From the NCBI RefSeq assembly GCF_001429605.1, contig NZ_LMSS01000002.1:164617-228616 (forward strand): a DNA stretch of 64,000 nt, written 5' to 3'. The translations under genes were made by a program, and so were the position numbers. Under the pieces are notes generated by a model. It was not told where the DNA came from. It did no database searches and was given only the letters and a program-made list of their open reading frames with translations. Source of the stretch: Phycicoccus sp. Soil802 (lineage in GTDB: Bacteria; Actinomycetota; Actinomycetes; Actinomycetales; Dermatophilaceae). Every line of letters starts with the position of its first letter. The stretch's first letter is position 1. Of this stretch, positions 60,134 to 64,000 are shown one piece after another.

Positions 60134-62410
60134 TCACGGGCTGGTGGACGTGAACCCGCGCAGGCGGAGGCTGTTGGTCACGACGAAGACCGACGAGAGA
60201 GCCATGGCGGCACCGGCGATCATCGGGCTGAGCAGGCCGAGCGCGGCCAGGGGGATCGCGGCGACGTTGTAGGCGAAGGCCCAGAACAGGTTGCCGCGGA
60301 TGATGCCCAGGGTGCGACGGGCCAGCCGGATCGCGTCGGGGGCCGAGCGCAGGTCGCCTCGGACCAGGGTGAGGTCGCTGGCCTGGATCGCCACGTCGCT
60401 CCCGGTGCCCATCGCCAGCCCGAGGTCGGCCTGCGCCAGCGCGGCCGCGTCGTTGACGCCGTCGCCGACCATCGCGACCGTGCGGCCCTGCTGCTGGAGG
60501 CGCCGGACGACCTCGACCTTCTCCTGCGGCAGCACGTCGGCGACCACCTCGTCGATGCCGACCTGGTCAGCCACCGACCGCGCGGCGGCCTCGTTGTCCC
60601 CGGTCAGGAGGATCGGGTGCAGCCCCAGCGCACGAAGCTGCGCCACGGCGGCCGCCGAGCTCTCCTTCACCATGTCGGACACGACGAGCACGCCCCGGGC
60701 CAGCCCGTCCCACGCGACCACGACGGCGGTCGCGCCGCGTTGGTGGGCCGACTCCACGGCATACCTGAGGTCGTCGGGGACGGCCACCGCGCGCTCGGTG
60801 AGCATCCGTGGCCGGCCCACGAGGACCGCGTGCCCCGACACGCTCCCCGAGACGCCGAGCCCCTCGCTGTTGGCGAACCCCTCGACCCCGGGCAGTGCGC
60901 CGGCCGCGAGGGCGGCTTCGGCGACGGCGCGCGCGACGGGGTGTTCGGAGGCGTCTTCGATTGCACCGGCCAGGCGGAGCACCTCGGCCGCGTCCTCGCC
61001 GTCGGCGGGCACCACGTCGGTGAGTGACATCCGACCGGTCGTCACGGTGCCGGTCTTGTCGAGCAGCACGGTGTCGACCTGGCGGGTGGACTCGAGCACC
61101 TCGGGCCCGCGGATCAGCAGGCCGAGCTGGGCGCCGCGGCCGGTGCCGACCATGAGGGCGGTCGGCGTCGCCAGCCCGAGGGCGCATGGGCAGGCGATGA
61201 TCAGCACGGCGACGGCGGCGGTGAAGGCAGCGGTCCAGCCGGCGCCGGTGCCCACCCAGAAGCCCAGGGTGGCCGCCGCCAGGAGGATCACGACGGGCAC
61301 GAAGACGCCCGAGACGCGGTCGGCGAGCCGCTGCACCTGCGCCTTGCCGTTCTGCGCGTCCTCGACCAGCGTCGCCATCTGGGCGAGCTGGGTGTCGGCG
61401 CCGACCCGCGTGGCCCGGACGACCAGGCGGCCCCCGGCGTTCACGGTGGCGCCGACGACAGAGTCGCCGGGACCGACCTCGACCGGCACGGACTCACCCG
61501 TCACCATCGAGGCGTCGACGGCCGAGGTCCCGTGCTCGACGGTCCCGTCGGTGGCGATCTTCTCGCCCGGGCGCACGACGAACCGCAGGCCGACGACGAG
61601 CTGCTCGACCGGGATCCGCTCCTCGCGGGCGTCGTCTCCCTCGCCGCGCAGCACCGCGACGTCCTTGGCCCCGAGCTCGAGCAGCGCCCGCAACGCCGCG
61701 CTGGAGCTCCGCTTGGCGCGGGCCTCGGCATAGCGCCCGGCCAGGAGGAAGGCGGTGACGCCGGCCGCTGCCTCGAGGTAGATGTTGCCGGCGCCGTCGG
61801 CGCGTTCGAGCGTGAACCGGAACGGGTGGGTCATCCCCGGGACGCCTGCCGTGCCGAGGAACAGCGCGTAGAGCGACCAGCCGAACGCCGCCAGCGTGCC
61901 GACCGACACGAGGGTGTCCATCGTCGTCTGCCCGTGCCGCAGGTTGGTCCACGCGGCCCGGTGGAACGGCCAGCCACCCCACACGACCACTGGCGCGGCC
62001 AGGACGAGGGAGGCCCACTGCCAGTAGTCGAACTGCCACGCCGGCACCATCGCCAGCACGACGACGGGCACGGCGAGGGCCACCGAGACGAGCAGCCGCT
62101 GACGGAGCAGGGCGGTGGGGTCGGTCTCGGCCCCGGGGCCGGCGGCCGCGTCGGCGCGGGCGACGACCGGGAGGGACGCCGTGTAGCCGGTGCGCTCGAC
62201 CGTCGCGAGGAGGTCGTCGGTCGAGACCGTGGCCGGGAAGCTGACCTTCGCCTTCTCGGTGGCGTAGTTGACGGTGGCCGTGACGCCCTCGATCTTGTTG
62301 AGCTTCTTCTCGATCCGCGTCGCGCAGGAGGCGCAGGTCATGCCCCCGATGACGAGCTCGACCGAGTCCGCCTCGACGGGCCCGGGCGCGGCGGTGGTGT
62401 CAATGGCCAT
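60134..62410 (-). CDS. copA: Copper-transporting P-type ATPase
   Basis: A 758-residue P1B ATPase exporting Cu(I). One N-terminal metal domain has GMTCASC near 23. The membrane CPC motif ([16 protein letters not shown]) is near 410, DKTGTVTTG near 455 is the phosphorylation site, the HP motif SEHPVARA is near 495, and [16 protein letters not shown] near 655 is the hinge. It overlaps the preceding YtkA-like gene by 11 nt in the csoR-copZ-YtkA-copA operon. Confidence 0.96.
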   Translation of the reverse strand: MAIDTTAAPGPVEADSVELVIGGMTCASCATRIEKKLNKIEGVTATVNYATEKAKVSFPATVSTDDLLATVERTGYTASLPVVARADAAAGPGAETDPTALLRQRLLVSVALAVPVVVLAMVPAWQFDYWQWASLVLAAPVVVWGGWPFHRAAWTNLRHGQTTMDTLVSVGTLAAFGWSLYALFLGTAGVPGMTHPFRFTLERADGAGNIYLEAAAGVTAFLLAGRYAEARAKRSSSAALRALLELGAKDVAVLRGEGDDAREERIPVEQLVVGLRFVVRPGEKIATDGTVEHGTSAVDASMVTGESVPVEVGPGDSVVGATVNAGGRLVVRATRVGADTQLAQMATLVEDAQNGKAQVQRLADRVSGVFVPVVILLAAATLGFWVGTGAGWTAAFTAAVAVLIIACPCALGLATPTALMVGTGRGAQLGLLIRGPEVLESTRQVDTVLLDKTGTVTTGRMSLTDVVPADGEDAAEVLRLAGAIEDASEHPVARAVAEAALAAGALPGVEGFANSEGLGVSGSVSGHAVLVGRPRMLTERAVAVPDDLRYAVESAHQRGATAVVVAWDGLARGVLVVSDMVKESSAAAVAQLRALGLHPILLTGDNEAAARSVADQVGIDEVVADVLPQEKVEVVRRLQQQGRTVAMVGDGVNDAAALAQADLGLAMGTGSDVAIQASDLTLVRGDLRSAPDAIRLARRTLGIIRGNLFWAFAYNVAAIPLAALGLLSPMIAGAAMALSSVFVVTNSLRLRGFTSTSP

Positions 62411-63371
62411 GAGCCGGCGCCTCCTGCCCAGCAGTGACGGTGAACTCGGCGGTCCGCACGACGCCGTCGTGCTTGAAGTCGAGGTACAGCCGGTAGGTGC
62501 CGTCGCTCGGGGCGGTGGTGTGGAACACGATCGCCGGCCCCGGCTCCGTGCGGCCGTCGCCGGGGGCGCCGTCCGGGTGGACGTGCAGGTACGCCAGGTC
62601 GCCCTGGCGCAGGGCCACGAGGTGCCCGTATGCCGCGAGGTAGGGCTGCAGGTCGGTCACCGGGGTGCCGTCCCGGCTCACCGACAGCGTGAGCCGGGAG
62701 TCGTGGCCCGGGGTCAGCGTGCCGTCGAGCGTGACGGTGTAGCCGTCCACGACTGCCGTGGTCGCCGGCACCGGCAGGGGAGTGGGCGTCAGGGTGCCGG
62801 ACACCAGCAGGTCGGCGCCCAGCGTGAGCGGCGCGACCGCACCGGCGGGGTCGAAGTCGGCGAAGACGCGCCAGCTGCCCGGCGCCAGGCTGGTCGGCAC
62901 GGACCAGGTGCCGTTGTGGTCGAGCCGCGGGTGCAGGTGGGCGAAGCCGCTCAGGTCGCGCCGCGCCAGGATGAGGTGCAGGTCCTTGTCGTGCGTCGTC
63001 GTGTAGCTGCGCAGGGGCTGGTTGTCCGGACCGAGGATGCGGAAGCTCAGCGCGCCGTCGTCGACGGGTTCGGCGACGGGGTGGTCGAGGACCAGCCGGT
63101 AGCCGTCCTGCGCGACCTGCAGGCCGCCCGGGACCGCCTCGGCCGCGGCGTCCCCGCTCGCGGCGGCACCGTGGTCGGCAGCCGGGCTGGTCGCGACCGC
63201 CCCGCCGTGGCCGTGGCCGGCTGCGTTCGGTGCCCCGGTCGCGGAGGTGCGGTCGGCGGCTCGGTCGGCACCCGGCACACCGAGGTCGGCGACGCGACCG
63301 ATGCCGAAGGCGGCTCCGAACGCCACGGCGACCCCGGCGCCGAAGGCGGCGACGCGGGTGACGGCGTTCAC
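62400..63371 (-). CDS. YtkA-like membrane-anchored protein of the copper operon
   Basis: A 323-residue protein with an N-terminal membrane anchor (about 5-30), a His/Ala-rich linker (GHGHGG, about 52-56) and an external domain with [22 protein letters not shown] and a YtkA-like end ([12 protein letters not shown]), finishing in APAHGH. The His-rich segments suggest copper binding at the cell surface. Overlaps copZ (4 nt) and copA (11 nt), so it is co-made with the exporter. Confidence 0.7.
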   Translation of the reverse strand: MNAVTRVAAFGAGVAVAFGAAFGIGRVADLGVPGADRAADRTSATGAPNAAGHGHGGAVATSPAADHGAAASGDAAAEAVPGGLQVAQDGYRLVLDHPVAEPVDDGALSFRILGPDNQPLRSYTTTHDKDLHLILARRDLSGFAHLHPRLDHNGTWSVPTSLAPGSWRVFADFDPAGAVAPLTLGADLLVSGTLTPTPLPVPATTAVVDGYTVTLDGTLTPGHDSRLTLSVSRDGTPVTDLQPYLAAYGHLVALRQGDLAYLHVHPDGAPGDGRTEPGPAIVFHTTAPSDGTYRLYLDFKHDGVVRTAEFTVTAGQEAPAHGH

Positions 63372-63586
63372 GTCGCCAGGCTGTAGTCGCCCGCCTCGTC
63401 GAGGGCCGCGGCGACCTCAGCAGGGGTGAGCTCGCGTGAGGTCTCGACGCTGACGGCCGAGGTGCCGCCCGCGACGAGGTCGACGGTCACGCCGGACACG
63501 CCGTCGAGGGCGCTGAGCTCCTCGGTGACGGCGCTCGCGCAGTGGCCGCAGGTGAGTCCGACGACGTCGAAGTTCTGGGTGCTCAT
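63368..63586 (-). CDS. copZ: Copper chaperone (HMA domain)
   Basis: A 72-residue heavy-metal-associated protein with GLTCGHCASAV near residue 10, the Cu(I) site. Delivers copper to CopA and CsoR. ATG with AGGAG; its stop overlaps the next GTG. Confidence 0.9.
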   Translation of the reverse strand: MSTQNFDVVGLTCGHCASAVTEELSALDGVSGVTVDLVAGGTSAVSVETSRELTPAEVAAALDEAGDYSLAT

Positions 63587-63618
63587 GGGGGTGCTCCTTG
63601 GGTGTCAGGGTGGTCGGG

Positions 63619-63918
63619 TCAGGACCGGACGAGCCGGGCGATCGCGTCGGAGGCCTCGCGGACCTTGTCCTGGGCCTCGGGACCGCCGCGGCGCGCGGCG
63701 TCGACCACGCAGTGCTCCAGGTGCTCCTCCAGCAGCTCCAGCGAGAACGACTGCAGCGCCTTGGTGGCGGCCGACACCTGGGTGAGGATGTCGATGCAGT
63801 ACTTGTCCTCCTCGACCATCCGCTGGAGGCCGCGGACCTGCCCCTCGACCCGGCGCAGCCGCTTGAGGTGGCTGTCCTTCTGGTCGTGGTACCCGTGGTG
63901 CGTCTCGGTGTCAGCCAT
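63619..63918 (-). CDS. csoR: Copper-sensing repressor CsoR
   Basis: A 99-residue helical repressor. RRVEGQVRGLQRMVEEDKYCIDIL gives the first Cu(I) Cys, and LEEHLEHCVVDAARR gives the His and second Cys, the complete C-H-C site. It releases DNA when copper binds. The ATG lies 6 nt from the promoter -10, so the mRNA is leaderless. Leads the copper operon. Confidence 0.95.
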   Translation of the reverse strand: MADTETHHGYHDQKDSHLKRLRRVEGQVRGLQRMVEEDKYCIDILTQVSAATKALQSFSLELLEEHLEHCVVDAARRGGPEAQDKVREASDAIARLVRS

Positions 63919-63924
63919 AAAGAC

Positions 63925-63952
63925 ACCATACCCCCCTATGGTATCCAGTCAA
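63925..63952 (-). promoter_or_regulatory. csoR promoter with built-in CsoR operator
   Basis: On the minus strand TTGACT (63952-63947) and TATGGT (63930-63925) are 16 nt apart. ACCATA-N6-TATGGT (63925-63942), with a run of C in the middle, is a perfect inverted repeat of CsoR type covering the -10. Confidence 0.85.
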
Positions 63953-63975
63953 CCCCCTGCCCCCTCACAGGAACC

Positions 63976-63987
63976 TTTGCTAGCAAA
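63976..63987. promoter_or_regulatory. Perfect palindrome TTTGCTAGCAAA at the window end
   Basis: A 12-bp palindrome in an AT-rich patch upstream of csoR. It may belong to a divergent gene beyond the window. Confidence 0.4.
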
Positions 63988-64000
63988 CAAAAGTGGATGG

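Larger units (their letters stand above)
1880..62635. repeat. Dispersed octamer GTATGCCG / CGGCATAC, 43 copies
   Basis: Start positions of GTATGCCG on +: 2017, 4015, 7446, 8762, 11016, 14144, 17556, 19476, 21991, 26013, 27748, 31645, 35728, 38493, 42824, 44687, 46794, 48649, 48994, 53397, 56174, 57158, 59352, 62628. Start positions of CGGCATAC on +: 1880, 8845, 11691, 16577, 19868, 22312, 27057, 28502, 31628, 37244, 42466, 42932, 44329, 46012, 49377, 52164, 56250, 59804, 60757. About half extend to GTATGCCGCG, often preceded by GG. Nine copies are intergenic and 34 are in genes. In genes the word is read as Tyr-Ala (22), Ala/Pro-Ala-Tyr (7), Gly-Ile with an ATA codon (3) or Arg-His-Thr (2). 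Counted by eye. At about 70% GC roughly two copies would be expected. Confidence 0.85.

Noticed and set aside
1880..62635. The octamer as a KOPS/Chi-type polar signal
   Set aside because: Copies are split 24 to 19 between strands. Such signals are strongly skewed. The genome-wide skew should still be measured.
1..64000. tRNA, rRNA, IS elements or prophage
   Set aside because: No cloverleaf, rRNA-like, transposase or phage structural sequences were seen on reading. A tRNAscan and ISfinder search would confirm.

Overview
The window is a high-GC (roughly 70% by eye) actinobacterial chromosome segment. Several things point that way: GTG starts are frequent, many genes look leaderless, the cells make inositol (ino1), PadR, CsoR and HutC-type GntR regulators are present, and a WXG100-type protein is encoded. 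Gene content and order suggest Micrococcales, plausibly Intrasporangiaceae (Terrabacter/Janibacter/Phycicoccus-like). That taxonomic placement is inference. No rRNA, tRNA, CRISPR array, IS element or prophage was seen.

Layout. 0-2 kb: a WXG-type secreted protein with an Asp-rich calcium-binding-like repeat, and a small partner. 2-4 kb: padR-ino1 (inositol phosphate synthesis) behind a perfect AT-rich palindrome. 4-9.7 kb: a class A PBP, a GT87-like membrane protein, then rpsF-ssb-rpsR-rplI. The usual next gene, dnaB, lies 22.7 kb further on at 32.4 kb. Between them are a DUF3352 protein, a divergent GntR regulator with an inositol-catabolism operon (iolG-iolE-iolC-aldolase-iolB-iolD, 12.4-19.0 kb), a gamma-glutamyltransferase, a MATE pump, a GH3 glucosidase coupled to a TetR regulator, a PIG-L deacetylase, two MFS pumps and an AlkD-like glycosylase. 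A cluster of DnaA-box-like 9-mers lies upstream of dnaB.

35-42 kb: a self-contained fructan/fructo-oligosaccharide cassette (GH32 - binding lipoprotein - two permeases - LacI - GH32) behind a promoter with twin LacI operators. 42-60 kb: mostly single housekeeping or accessory genes (FrcK-like kinase, DUF429, fatty acid desaturase, AlkZ/YcaQ-like protein, beta-lactamase-fold lipoprotein, flavin monooxygenase, DinB, small RelA-type synthetase, GH13, DHA2 pump, amidohydrolase, UBP zinc finger, lysyltransferase/flippase-like protein). 60-64 kb: a copper-resistance operon csoR-copZ-YtkA-like-copA with a CsoR operator inside the promoter.

The most unusual signal is not a gene. The octamer GTATGCCG (reverse CGGCATAC) occurs 43 times by eye (24 on +, 19 on -), about once per 1.5 kb against about 2 expected. 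It lies in genes and between genes and is read in all three frames, forcing rare codons such as TAT, GCA and ATA. One pair forms a perfect 16-bp hairpin. The pattern resembles DNA-uptake sequences or HIP1-like dispersed repeats and is the best candidate here for an undescribed system. A second recurring theme is a hexamer resembling the -10 TANNNT box placed exactly 6-7 nt before the start codon, implying leaderless transcripts for many genes.
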